NCBI GenBank assembly: GCA_036768485.1
Contig: JAVLUZ010000583.1
Location: 679,627-743,626, forward strand
Origin: Mermis nigrescens
Lineage: Eukaryota; Nematoda; Enoplea; Mermithida; Mermithidae
Length of the DNA: 64,000 nucleotides
Direction: 5' to 3'
A program made the position numbers and the translations under genes. A model generated the notes under the pieces. It saw only the letters and a program-made list of their open reading frames with translations. It did no database searches and was not told the DNA's origin. This document shows positions 11,928 through 23,366 of the stretch, piece by piece; the first letter of the stretch is position 1, and every line of letters begins with the position of its first letter.

Positions 11928-12227
11928 TGGTAAATTATAAAGTGCCTTTTTGGGGCCCAAAAATGGTAGGTAAGCGTTAAAAACATCGTTTTTCTACGTT
12001 TCTTACAATGCTCTATCTTTCTAAAGCATTAAAACATAAAAAAATTTTAAAAAAATCAAAAAGTCGATAAAATTGAACAAAATAGTCAGAACATGAGTAT
12101 AATGGTGCGAAGCGCCGAAAATTCAATACTTTTGAGCCATAAGATAGCTAAAAGCGCTTAAAAAAGCAAAGCACCTTTTCTACGAATTTTTAATAATTTT
12201 TGGGAACTTTCGAAAAATCGCGGATTT
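11928..12227. repeat. Dispersed element family 2
   Basis: ATGGTAGGTAAGCGTTAAAAAC is followed by CAATGCTCTATCTTTCTAAAG and the hairpin GGTGCGAAGCGCC at 12,104-12,116. Its partner at 35,010 differs by several per cent, more than the neighbouring A gene does. Confidence 0.6.
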
Positions 12228-12466
12228 TGGGGAAATGTAAAATTTTTGGGGTAAATGAGGCAAAATGAAGGCCAAAAACTGATAAAAAAATGACAGTTTT
12301 CTTTAAAAGCGCTCCAAATCGACCTAAAACTAGCTAATAACGTCGTTTTAACTGTATCTTAGCGCTTATATTAGTTTTTGAGGTCATTTTGGCCGAAAAA
12401 ACTGAATTTGTGAGTCCCCCAGACCGGCTGACCCCCAGCCAGATCGGCCATGCTGTGAACCTATGG
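12228..12466. repeat. Dispersed element family 1, inverted relative to 3,665
   Basis: AATGAGGCAAAATGAAGGCC, AACGTCGTTTTAACTGTATC and GATCGGCCATGCTGTGAACC appear in the order expected for the opposite orientation. It directly abuts the family 2 element, so the two may be nested or form a composite. Confidence 0.6.
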
Positions 12467-12630
12467 TCCTGACCGGAAGTTAGATTTTAAGAGGTAAAAA
12501 GGTGGGCATAGAAGAAGTATTTTCTGTTAATGAGTAATTTAATTCAGTTTAGTGTTATTTTAGCTTTACGAAGCTCTGGTTGCTATTAATCTCTAGAAAA
12601 ATTAGTACAGAATGCGTAGTCTCTCATGAA

Positions 12631-12636
12631 TTTATT
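12631..12636 (-). promoter_or_regulatory. Poly(A) signal of A1
   Basis: AATAAA on the - strand, 13 bases past the A1 stop codon at 12650. The same signal is at 35,711-35,716 for A2. Confidence 0.5.
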
Positions 12637-12649
12637 CACGAACAACCAA

Positions 12650-13030
12650 TCACGAACAAGCGGGATATCGTTGAGAAAGGTAATCCGATTCGTCGCCTTT
12701 TTCGATGCGAGCCGCGATCACCGCCTTGGCAACGCCGCACGTGTTTTTGCCGGCTTCGATTTTCACATAACCCTTTTGACCCCAGTCGGCCCCCCAGCTG
12801 TTGCGAATCGTGTAAGTGGGAACGCAGGTGCCGAAGTCGTAGCCCGTGATTAGCACGGCGTGGCTCAACTGGTCGTTGCAATGATACGGTCTTATGACCC
12901 CCGAGCCGTTGTAGAATTGCCAAGCCTCGCTGACGCCGACGAGGGCCAGGACGGGTCCTCCGTCCAACAGACGGGCCACGATCAGTTTCTCCTGGGGTCC
13001 GCTGATGTCGAGCGTTTCGGCGAAGGAGAG
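12650..13030 (-). CDS. A1 exon 4: catalytic-His/Asn half
   Basis: Starts LSFAETLDISGPQEK, then GGPVLALVGVSEAW, catalytic His in SHAVLITGYD and Asn in YTIRNSWGADWGQKGYVKI. The C-terminal end YPACS is about 25 residues past the usual end of the papain fold. Confidence 0.92.
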   Translation of the reverse strand, partial: LSFAETLDISGPQEKLIVARLLDGGPVLALVGVSEAWQFYNGSGVIRPYHCNDQLSHAVLITGYDFGTCVPTYTIRNSWGADWGQKGYVKIEAGKNTCGVAKAVIAARIEKGDESDYLSQRYPACS

Positions 13031-16000
13031 CTATGTAAATTTAGCTTATTTTCCCAATTATAAGTATTATGGCCGGGGCCATATTTCTATCTATTAATTT
13101 AATGTTTTTTCATTATTATAATGCTTTTATTTTTATTTTTATTTTTATATTTTATTTGTTTATTTTCCATGCTTTTATATTTTATATGCCTGATTTTTCA
13201 ATTTTTCCACTTTTCCATACTAAACCACCTACCCTCCCCTTGGCCGTAAAGACTTTCATTGAAAGATTGGATAATGGACGGAAAGATAGAAAACTGCATC
13301 TCTTTGGCACAATATTCTCATTTTTTCCATAATTTTGCCTTAAGCACAACCCAAAAACGACACTTTTCACAGCCTTTTGAGAGATAAAGAATTTTGCCAT
13401 AGAATTTCGAATTTGAATGGTCTCATTGGATAGAGCATGTTAAAAAAGATCGAAGAATGTGGTTTTGGCGAGCCAAATTAAGGGAATTTCCGAAATAAAA
13501 GCCATAAATGTTAAGTCCGCTCCACCCTTTGACGAATCTTGGATGCGGGCCTGTATAAGGCTGTATTGAGCTGTAGACCGCCACTTCTATGCCATAAAAA
13601 TTTTTGTTAAAGGTAGAAGAATGCAAAGAATGAAATTTAATTGAATTACATTTTAATTTAATGTTTTTTTAATCTGTCATAAAAAGCCCAAAATTATCGG
13701 CACTTTGCGGCACATTTGAATTTTTCTTCGCCTGAATTATTTTTCCTTGTGGAAAACCCTTGTGGAAAATAACACTAATCGTAATTAAGTATGCATAGAT
13801 ACGCAGCACAGTCGGTCTAGCATGGTCGGTCAACGCGAGTTTTGCTTAAATGGCCTAAAAAAGTGAAAGAAATGATCAAATTGCATAAACAGTATAATTA
13901 ATCTACAGTTTCTGATCCATTTTAGCCACTTTTTGATAAGAATTTCCATCGGTTTTTGGCCTTGTGTTATATTCCCAGATAGTTTTCCATTCTGGTATCT
14001 AGAGTAGACCCCCACGTGTGCATGTCTGTTTGCATCGTCATCAAAAAAAATAAAAAGTTAATATCTTTTAATGACAAATCGTGCAATATTTGAATTGTAA
14101 TAATTGTACTAATGACAGTAATTGTTTAAAACAATATATAATCTGACCATGAAATGAGCGATGAATGCAGTATGTACAGAAACATCGAAAAATACACTTT
14201 CTTTTAGCTATTCCCAGAACAGTTTTTGATGAGACTAAATCAGAGGTCTAAGAATAATTTATTGTTTTGAAGGCCACCGGATGTGAACCTGAACTTTAAA
14301 CTACTTGATATACTTTTGATCCTATATAATTAAAATTACGTCATTTTTAGAACAATATGTGTATTTTGCGGCATTGAGATTAGATGAGTGAAAGAATTCG
14401 ACTTTTTTGATAGAAGTCACCGTAAAATGTACCTAAAAATGAATAATAAATACTATAATTGAGGGTTCAAACATTGTTGTTAGTAACCTTTTTATTCGAA
14501 AAATGTATTTTTTATCCATTTTTCCATATTTTTCCTCTAATTGTAAAAAGATTTTTTTAAATTTCTCTTTTGCGAATCAATATCATAAAGGCTCAACGTA
14601 GTCGGTCATTGGTCCTATTACTTGAGTTCTTTTCTATCATATTTTTTCTTTTTAGTCGATATTCAAAAAATGTTCATAGCCTAAACTGCACGCTTAGTCA
14701 AGAAAAAGTTCACGGATCGCCTTGTCTTAGCTTTCTAAAAATACAGCTAATAGCTAATTCTGCTCTATAAATTAATGAAGCATGATGGATCGATTAAATT
14801 ATAGATTATCAAAAGAAGAGATAAAAATTGAAAATTACTGGATCACCAAAAATTATCAAATAATTTAAAAAATATTAAGTAATTATAATTATAAAAAATA
14901 ATGCAACGCTTCTAAATTTTTATTCCTCGAGCTTACCGATATCGGTTCAGACGAGCAATCATTCAGTCGTGAGCTAAAGCATGACTGATTGCGAGCCACG
15001 TAAGGATAGCATTTTTCGTAAGGCAAAGAGCAAGTGGTGGCGCCCTGCTGGTCGCAATTGACGAATTTCTTCAAAATATTTATCGGCCTTCCTCCGCCGC
15101 ACTTGTAAGCGTCTGGTTCGGCGAAACAGTCGGCCAGATATTGGGCTGAGAAAAGAAACGGAGTCTGCACCCCGCTTTTGGTCTCTATTCTCTTCTGAGC
15201 CGCCAATAAATCGCTGGTGGCTATAGCGTAGCACGAGCCGCATCCTTTCTGATCCCTTACCGGCGGCAAAACGTCCTTTGACGTCCATTGTAAGCTTTTG
15301 CAACGCGATTCTACATGAAAATCACTCGGGAGCTTTTTTGGCCAAAATTACTTCAGAAATTGATATAAATGCTAAATTAGCGCAAAATTACGTTTATCCA
15401 CAGTGTCACGTCATATTCAAGCACTTTTACATAAAACGTATAACTTTCATTCGCTTTTGGTTATTTTTTGTCTTTTTTTTATTTAAACCCCCTAAACCTT
15501 ACGTGCGTATTTGGCAGAATACACTGCTTCAAATAACTGATTGTTAACACCCCTCTAGAGGAAATGCTACTGACTCTCGGAATTTTCAATCTGTTAAAAA
15601 AAACCGGATTAATTGAGATGTTTCAAGCGTTTTTTAGTAATTTTTTAAGAGTATCAACGTTTTCTCAACGTTGCACATTAAATAGTAGTTTTTTGACCAT
15701 ATTTCGTTTTACACTATTCGATTTTTTCTGAATCTTTTAAAAATTGTTTGCTCTAAAGAAGAGCATTTTCAAAAGGTCATAAATATTTTTGACAAGTACT
15801 TATCGTTTAAGCTTAAAAAGACATTTCGAGGGACAAACCTCCTCCAAGACCTCCTATGCTGTACTGGTATAATAATAACGAAATCGCAATATGCTTATGA
15901 CGAAAAATAGAGCAGATGATCAGTAGGTACAAAATAGAGATTATGTGTTTATTTGGGTTGGCTTGGAAATTTATTCAGATTTGCACTTTATAAAAAAATT

Positions 16001-19000
16001 TTGGTATAACATTCTAAAAATTTCAAACATTATTTTTATGAATTATCACGTATCAGAGAGGATTCTTACCTAGAATTATTGAACAAAGAACGCCGAAAAT
16101 CATTGTATCTCTTATGTGGATACTTGTCGCTCTCTTTGGTCTTTTTTGGTATTTTGTGCAAAATTCGAACAATTGCTTCGAGACGGGAATGAAAATAAGA
16201 GAAATTTGCGATTCAAAAATCATCCGAAATTCGTAGAAAAGTTTGTTTGCCGTTTTTAAGCGTTTGCCGAAAAATTGTGTTTTTTGACACGTGTAAAGAA
16301 TATACTTATATTTTATGAAATTACTCGTTTTTATGCTTATTTTATAATTCGCGCAACTTTCGCCATTCTCTGACTCACAACAGTTTTTCATCTAAAAACT
16401 ATCAGCAAACTCAATTTAATATCTAAATGTCATGTGTTCGCAAATTCCTTTCTAAATAATTAGCGACCACCTGTAACGACCTGCTTTCTGGTCCTAAAAG
16501 TAAACTATGATCCTGAAAAGTTATTCCGCTTTTTACTTCATTTGCGTCATTCAACCGCCTGACTTCGCCAACACAATTTTCCTAAATTCCGTAATATTCT
16601 TATATACTTAATATACTTCTAATAAGTTAATCGTTAGTCGTTGTTCGGACGTGCCGTTGTGCGCCTCGCGCTCATAACCTTGTCCACCATATTATACCAT
16701 TATTACATATACTTATTAAAAATACATATTACTGCATTCTACCACATAACTGCCAACTTTGCACGCGCGCCCACCTTTTTTGAGCCCGAATCTCCTCCAG
16801 AATTCCCACGCTATGCATGTCTGTTTACCTGCATAAGAAAAGTATCTAAAGCGACTAGCTTCGTTAGCCGCCGGAGCAATGGCGCCAGTACTTAAGCGTT
16901 TAAAAATGTCGAATGGCAAATCGGCGAATTTAGTGACGTCGAACGTCGCGTCGAAGGGCGAAATTTGATTTTTCGCCAATTCACTGATTTTCGCTTTATT
17001 TTGCGCGTAAGCCGTTGAAGCGTCGATTTCTTCACCAGGTCCCATATATTGCCTACCGAACTTTAGCTTGAAATCATTAAATTCCAACGATACGTCCGGA
17101 ATCGGTAAGAATTTATCAAAAATACCCAGTGGATAATTAGCCCTGGGAAGGGGTACGTCTGGCAGAGCTGTAAAATAAAGCAAAGGGTCGTCTGTGAAAG
17201 AAGCCTGAAAAATAGCATAGTGGATCAGAGCTCTAGGCTTAGGTGATTTTGGAAGGAGGACGCCGCCTGTCATAAAATTGGTCCGATAAGAGATACGAAC
17301 GTAAGTGCATTTGATTGAACGACTGGTTGACCTCAGCGTCGGTTTGTTTACCTTTCTTTCGTTACCGTAAACTAGTCAACTAGCGATTCAAATTTTGGAT
17401 CACTAAGTTTGCGAATTTGATTTTTTGTGAAATAATTTTTAATTTTTCGAAATCGTAGTTAAATTTCGAGTCGGGACATATGTAATTTTACATGATTTAT
17501 TCTAGCTCTAGATTTACAAAATGCCTGTAAAGTTAATTCCCTATTTCGGTTCCAACATCTACGTTTCTAGTTTATTTCTTCCAACAATGATCATTCAAGA
17601 CTCTTGATCCTCACTTCTTGTTTAGGCTTAGTGAGTGCGGAAAAAAGTATTCAAGATTGGCTACCTGTTCGTTTTTCACTTATACTTAAAGATGAACAAA
17701 TAATAGAACAATACAGTTTGTAAGATCATCTGGGTCGCTTGCACCTTATAGCTATATTCTGCTAACCATCAATTGAAATTAAATCGCTGTATTCTGAATT
17801 CTTTTTCACACTCACTAAGCCTAAACAAGAAGTAAGAATAAAGCACCTTGAAATATCATTGTTGAAAGAAACGAGCTAGAATCGTAGATTTCGGATGCTC
17901 AAAAGAAAAATAACCCTAAAGGCATCTTTCAGTCTAAAACTAAAATAAATTACAAAATGAAATTTAAGGACGAGTTCGAAAGTTTAAAAATTATTTCGCA
18001 AAAAAGTGAACTCGCATACTTAGTAATTCAAAGTTTGAACTGCCAGTTGACTAGTCTACGGTAACGAAGGAAAGTTAAACAAACCGACGCTGAGGTCAAC
18101 CAATCGTCAAATTAAATGCATTTGCGTTCGTCTCTTTCTCTCTCTTCTGTTCTCATCGAACTAATTTTATGATAGGCGGGGTGGCCCCCCTTCCCCAAAA
18201 TCAAGCTCCCCGCTTTAAACAAATGTATCTGAGACGATGTTTCACAATTCATTTTAGCAATAAATTAGTAATTAGTAATTAATACTTACTTGAAAGAAGA
18301 TTAATTAATAGTTAGTAATTCACGTTTCCATTCCACGAATAATGAATATTGTTTATTCGTTTTTGTTATTAGTGTTATATTTACTAACACTATATATAAA
18401 TAAATCACAGATGAATTCCGACTTTTTCGGTTTTATTCTCAGATAACCTTTTTTCCAGATAAGAAACAAAACATTCCCGAATTACATCCCACATAAAGAA
18501 TTTACTTGCATTTTCATTCATGCTCATGAGCGACCTACTCCCGCATAAATTGAAAGTGTCAATCTAGCGAGATAATGCAAGACTTCTATTCTATTCAATG
18601 AGTAGCTGAACTATCCGATTAGCTCAGCCGACTTTAGTATACTTACATAGCTAGAAATTCCGTCCCTCCTTTTGCTGCGAAATGTGGGAATTTTCGGTTG
18701 AAAGAATCTCCAAAATTCGAGAACTTTTGTTGACGGTAGTATGAGGCCTTTGTTTTTTTAATTTTTGACTTTTTTTTAATGTAAATTATGATAATTTTTG
18801 TGAGAAATATGATTATAATTACTTTCGGAATTTAACGAATTTGGGCAATTTACGATTAAGTGAGAACTGCTGGAAATTTTATGATTAGTCAAAAAGCAAC
18901 CAATGAGAAATTGCATAGCCATCCTAAAGACAAGGATGAGCTATACGTTTATGACATTATTTTCTAATGCATTTGGTTCTACAGCCTAATAGAGATATAG

Positions 19001-19913
19001 GAGCTGATTTGAACTTCAATTGAGCTGAAACGCTATAATTTAGAGGCGTCATTTTAATTTCGCTCTTTGACAAAATCTCGCCTTTTTATAATTTCCTTAA
19101 CTTATTTTTAGTGACACTTCAAGCTTTCCCGATTTGCATGTTTTCGGCAGAATGTTCACCTTGTTTTTTATATAATCTTTTAACGTACAAAGAAAGCTAT
19201 TTGGCCGCTAATACTACAAAAATTGTATCTTTAAATGATAGTTTGGACGGAAACGTGGCTAATCTGATTAAACTTATTAATAAGTCTGCTTTTCGTTAGT
19301 AAAGTAATAATATATATGACGAACTAGTACCTATTTGTACTCGCCAAATTAAATGCATTAGTATCCCTCGGTACCTATCGATACCGTTTAAGGGCAACAA
19401 ATATATGAAGTATGAAGTAGTAATAACGTAACAAAGTATAAAGTAAAGCAAAGCAAACTACGAAGTAAAATAATTTACGCCTAATAAAATAGAGTAACTT
19501 TTTTTGCTACACAACAGTAATTAAAGAATAACGAAATGCGCTTCAAGGGATAACCGATCAAACGTGTGTGTGCGGAGTTTAGAACCTTTTTTGGATTTTT
19601 GTCCCATCCAGACCCCATCTGAATTTAACGAATGCCCAGATAAGGTATGGGTACTGGTGCAATAAATACGGAAAATAATGTACTTGCCTGGAAAGTTGGA
19701 CAATATTGCATTCCATTCGCATTCGTTGAAATCAGAGTAAGATCGGCCAGCGTTTCCACTACCAGACCCTGATCTATTATATGTTCCAGCGGCTAGTGGC
19801 CCTCCGATGTTATTTGCAAAAGACGTTTTATCTCGTTTTGTTCTTATAGAACATTGTACCGACGACATCAAAGTATAAGCAATGATGAGCACCCAACAAC
19901 GAAAAGATGCCAT
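12650..19913 (-). CDS. Papain-family (C1A) cysteine protease A1, complete, 4 exons
   Basis: Exons (- strand): 19913-19688, 17167-16829, 15310-14937, 13030-12650. Intron phases are 1, 1, 0, and the total is 439 residues. A signal peptide (about 1-21) is followed by RTKR, a possible furin site (24-27), then an I29-type propeptide (about 95-165), then the catalytic domain. Gln209, Cys215 (GCGSCYA), His370 (SHAVLITGYD) and Asn390 (RNSWGADWG) are all present, so an active secreted or lysosomal endopeptidase is expected. Trp after the catalytic Cys is Tyr. The first intron works in frame only with a GC donor. A foldback element sits in intron 1. The gene is head-to-tail with B1 and convergent with the cyclase. 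A2 is a near-identical copy. Substrate is unknown; digestion or host interaction would be guesses. Confidence 0.88.
13208..13557. repeat. Dispersed element family 5 in A1 intron 3
   Basis: CCCTCCCCTTGGCCGTAAAG and TGGACGGAAAGATAGAAAAC open the element, and GACGAATCTTGGATGCGGGC closes it. It is the same family as 23,838 and 4,632. The copy at 36,288 is nearly identical. Confidence 0.55.
13801..14028. repeat. Dispersed element family 1 in A1 intron 3
   Basis: It runs from ACGCAGCACAGTCGGTCTAG to CCCACGTGTGCATGTCTG, with TCGGTTTTTGGCCTTGTG inside. The duplicate at 36,881-37,108 is nearly identical. Confidence 0.5.
14937..15310 (-). CDS. A1 exon 3: catalytic-Cys half
   Basis: The acceptor is TTTTCATGTAG and the donor GTAAGC. 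The exon encodes LPPVRDQKGCGSCYAIATSD with the oxyanion Gln and nucleophile Cys. It continues with FSAQYLADCFAEPDAYKCGG and YPYVARNQSCF, the papain-fold cysteine and GG landmarks. It ends in phase 0 after EPIS. Confidence 0.9.
16829..17167 (-). CDS. A1 exon 2: I29-type propeptide
   Basis: After the strong acceptor TTTATTTTACAG the exon encodes FNDFKLKFGRQY and DATFDVTKFADLPFDIFKRL, the EFxxFKxKFxKxY and GxNxFxD-like parts of an I29 inhibitor domain. It ends in phase 1 before GTAAAC. An open frame continues upstream to an ATG at 17,273, but that ATG lies in the arm of a foldback repeat and is not the start. Confidence 0.85.
17241..18207. repeat. Foldback (long inverted-repeat) element in A1 intron 1
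   Basis: The left arm (about 17,241-17,560) matches the reverse complement of the right arm (about 17,880-18,207). Shared words include CATAAAATT(G/A)G near the tips and TTGACCTCAGCGTCGGTTTG (17,324) against its complement near 18,083-18,102. An inner pair (CTTCTTGTTTAGGCTTAGTG at 17,614 and its complement near 17,810) tightens the hairpin around a loop of about 150 bp. There is no transposase frame. The left tip overlaps the open frame in front of A1 exon 2. The second copy is at about 40,322-41,290. Confidence 0.8.
19688..19913 (-). CDS. A1 exon 1: signal peptide and Ser/Gly-rich N-terminal segment
   Basis: MASFRCWVLIIAYTLMSSVQ is a typical signal peptide. SIRTKRDKTS and a Ser/Gly/Asn-rich stretch follow, ending in NECEWNAILSNFP. 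I chose this Met because the upstream in-frame extension to 19,988 is not kept in copy 2. The exon ends CCAG|GCAAGT. The alternative GT site four bases on would give the wrong phase. Confidence 0.7.
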
Positions 19914-20504
19914 TTCGCAACTAAGAAGTGATAAAGGTATACATGAAAAAATTGAATTTTTTGTATGAGAGGTATTCAGTGTCGACATTTAAAGGTTGGG
20001 AGAGTGAATGACCTTCTGTCTTTAATTAAAAAATGAGTTGAAAAAGAAAGTTTTTGCTAAAAGTCTAGACGGAGTTTAGGAATCTTAATCTCGGGTACCC
20101 CTATCATTTCGTTTACATGAATGAGTATAAGTATTCATAACAAGTTAAAATTTCGAATTAGACAGTTGGTTATTTTTAGGGAGGAAGAAGCAGATCTGCA
20201 AATATGATTTTCCGAAAACAAACAAAGAAAGTATTACATTTTTGAATACGAATAAGTTTTAAAATTGCAAATTAAAGACACAATTTTTGCGTACTATTGA
20301 AACAGGGTAAATGATTCTAGTTTTTTTTGGAGAAAGGCAACTGGGTATAAGTCGTCAATCCTTGAACCCCTATCGATGCATATGGCCAGAAATTAAGATT
20401 CAATAAAGTTGCCGAAAATGATAAATTTTTCCAAAAATGATTCAATTGCGGTTACCGTAAAACATCTGTCACATTTTTACAAAGCACAGTCACGATCGTA
20501 CATA

Positions 20505-20660
20505 AACAGCAACCAAATTCTGGGGGTCTGTTAAATTTTAAAAGGGGTTTCAGACCCCTACGACCATGTTTGATCAATTTAATTCTGGAGATCTATCGAA
20601 TTTAAAGGGTCTTTTAAATTTTGAAAGAGGTTCCAGACCCCCTTGCCCATGTTTGGTGAC
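20505..20660. repeat. Two-unit tandem repeat, family 4 ends
   Basis: Unit one includes AAATTCTGGGGGTCTGTTAA and CAGACCCCTACGACCATG. Unit two includes TTCTGGAGATCTATCGAAT and CAGACCCCCTTGCCCATG. Copy 2 (from about 43,592) has lost most of unit one, as expected from slippage. Confidence 0.6.
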
Positions 20661-21902
20661 GATCTTCTTCATAAATCACTTTTTGTTTTGAAATAATATT
20701 CAACATGATAAATTTGTTCCGAAATTTTCAGTTCTTCTACTCGTTCACACTGTTATCAATTATCCTAGAATGATTTTAAATCTTATTCAAAATAACTTAC
20801 GTCTAATTCGCGTAGCAAATATTCATACAGATTCAGAAATCCTTAATCTCTAAGAGACTAGGATATCAAGAAAATTCATTAATTTTTCCAAAAAAAGTTT
20901 CAACACTATTTTTATGCTTTCGTTAGTTGTAATCAAGTTTGTTAAGTTTCAAAGTTGGAATTCTTCGTTCCGAATCGCTAGCAGAAAAGTCGAGCAAGTT
21001 GAAATAAATTATTAAAAATTTAAAATGAGTATAGCGCCTTACCAAGGATATATCAAAGCGCTATTCGTGTGCGAATTGTACGAACATAAAATAAAACAAA
21101 ATTGGCTGCTTTATGTCCATAAAACATTATAAAATTAGAATATTTCAATATTCAAGTATGATTATGTTAAAAAAAGCTTTAAAAACGCCATATTATATGA
21201 TTAATTTAATGTATTTCCGTTTTCCAGCCTTCAATAAACATTAAATTCATTCATGCACTTGCAAGAATGTTAAAAAAAGCTCCATATTTGAAGGAATAAG
21301 TCAGTGGAATATTTTATGCAGTATGATATGTTTTTTAATATTTAAATCGTTTTGTAGCTTAAATGCGTTACAGGCCTATTAAGTCCAATTTATGCATTCA
21401 TCTTCACCCTTGATTATAAAAATACAGATTCAGCTTAAAGTTCAGAAAATAAATTACGTATACGTATATTCCGAACAAAAAAATTTGCAGAATAATCTGG
21501 GCCATTTTTTATTGCGAAGATAAACAACAACTTTCGGTATTGATACCTTTTAAAAGATAAACGGAATGGTTCAGGAAAATATGTCATTTTCAGAAGCTTT
21601 TCTGACAATATAGAGAAAATTTGTTTAATTCTCACAAAGAAAAACGACGAAATATGAAACTGCTAGTCAAGAAAACAGCAGAAAACGAATGGTTTAAAAA
21701 GATAAAAACTTAAAGTCGCCTAAAATTTATCTGTACTGGGCAAACAAGGGAAGTCACTGATCCCATTTTTTTGTAGAATCAATCCAAAATAGGATCACAT
21801 ATAAAAGATGAATATTTACAGAAAATATTATTCAGAAATCTATTCATTTTTCTGCAGAGAAAATGATAGTGGATAAGTCTTTTTCCATTCTTTTTGCGCA
21901 CA

Positions 21903-22075
21903 TGGATGGGCAGCAACCAAATTCTGGAGGACTGACTTGATAAATCGCGAATAAACTCACTGAAAATTCAATCCTGGGACCTACCGGATTTGGGATTTTC
22001 GGATTCGATAAGGGGGTTCAAACCCTCCACATCCTTCACGAGAATGATGATCCTGGTTGGATGCGGTATATCGTT
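21903..22075. repeat. Dispersed element family 4
   Basis: It begins GGGCAGCAACCAAATTCTGG, continues with GGGACCTACCGGATTTGGG and ends near GAATGATGATCCTGGTTGG. The copy-2 partner is at 48,213-48,388. The same opening motif occurs at 20,503, 26,945, 52,762 and 63,400. Confidence 0.55.
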
Positions 22076-23319
22076 CGCCAAAAATGAACAAAAATAAATT
22101 AAAATTGCTATTTATTCAAATCACAAATACTTTCTCAGCGTTATTTAGAATAACTAGGCTTCTAAAATACATGAAAGTACAAGTTCGATTACAGCTATTA
22201 AAGTAATCTTCAGTCTTAAATAAAAATAGTATTATTACTCATGCTCAAATGGTCTTATATTTTTATCTCAGCGAAATCTAGCTCCAAATGCTCTGCTCTT
22301 AAAGTGCAACGTAAAATCGTGAAAATTTAATTATTCAGAGTTCATTCATAACACTTCTGTGTAACCGTTTGCTTTTCATGAATTTTGCATATCATTATTT
22401 AATCTATTTTTGATACCAAGTTCTAGTCTGACTTAAAGTTAAAAATTGGAACCTTAAAAAGATTTAAAATTATATGTTTGCAAAAGCTGCGAGAGACCTA
22501 AATTACGCTAATTCTAGCAGTGTATCGAAAAATCACAATTACACATCCATTTGCTTTCAAAAAGCTTGCGACCTTTAATATTATTTTTTGCAGGCTACTA
22601 CCGTTGACTGTTCGCACATATTGTACGTTATTCGAAAGTTTCTCGAGCTATTAAAGCTACAAAAGAGTGAGACACTTAATGTGCTATCTTAGTAAGATAC
22701 AGTTCTCTACTTGCCATTTATATACCAGAAAAAATCATATATGAGAATTCCTTTCACCATTTTACACGCGCATATAATCACAGAGATCACTCTAAATCTT
22801 GCATTCATTGAAATGTATAATATCATTTTAATCCATTCGAGACTGTATTGCATTCGGTTCCGCGAAGTATTCAATTCTTAATCGTTGACTTAATGTCGAT
22901 TTAGTTAATACTTTGTCTAGTAAGGAATTTTTTTATGCAAGTGACGAGAAAGGACAATAAATCTGCACGTGATTAATCCGAGATCTGGGCAAAAAAAGAA
23001 CATGTTTTCTGAAAAATTAGAAAAATTGAAGCCGAAAATGCTAAAATTAGAACTTTTAGATAAAGTGCTTTAGATTGACCACACACGCTGAATAAAAGAT
23101 CATTCTAATGTCATTTTAATTTTAGCACCAATGTTTTTATGCCATTCTAGCTGAATAAAAATCCTCCACTACCCCTAGAGCTATCGTGGTAGCCAGAGCA
23201 CATCGGTCACTTGCCTATTTGAAGGGGCATTTAAGCGTTTTTCAGCTCCTTCGATGCCTTTTGAGCATTTCTCGCAAATATTCGACTTTTTTTATCAAGA
23301 AGCGTCGTTTGAATGCTAT

Positions 23320-23325
23320 TTTATT
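23320..23325 (-). promoter_or_regulatory. Poly(A) signal of B1
   Basis: AATAAA on the - strand about 42 bases past the stop at 23367. In B2 the matching hexamer has changed to AGTAAA. Confidence 0.4.
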
Positions 23326-23366
23326 AGAAAAATATCCATTCGCAACAAGAGACGACGGACAAAAGA

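Larger units (their letters stand above)
19914..23366. other. A1-B1 intergenic spacer
   Basis: No gene was seen. It contains a doubled about-75-bp unit at 20,505-20,660 (ATTCTGG...CCATGTTTG), a family 4 element at 21,903-22,075 and AT-rich DNA. The promoters of A1 (near 19.95-20.1 kb) were not identifiable by motif. The copy-2 equivalent carries two insertions. Confidence 0.6.

Noticed and set aside
12580..12923. Several + and - frames overlapping A1 exon 4 (and at 35,660-36,003 in A2)
   Set aside because: They are shadow frames of the protease exon. Only the frame with SHAVLITGYD and RNSWGADWG matches a family.
16716..17273. Single 185-codon - strand frame as a whole protein
   Set aside because: Its first about 35 codons lie in a foldback repeat arm and upstream intron, and its last about 37 lie past the GTAAAC donor. 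Only 16829-17167 fits as an exon.
19111..19299. 62-codon + strand frame with a Cys-rich start
   Set aside because: In copy 2 the same place (about 42,196) has one T fewer and the frame breaks, so coding is unlikely.
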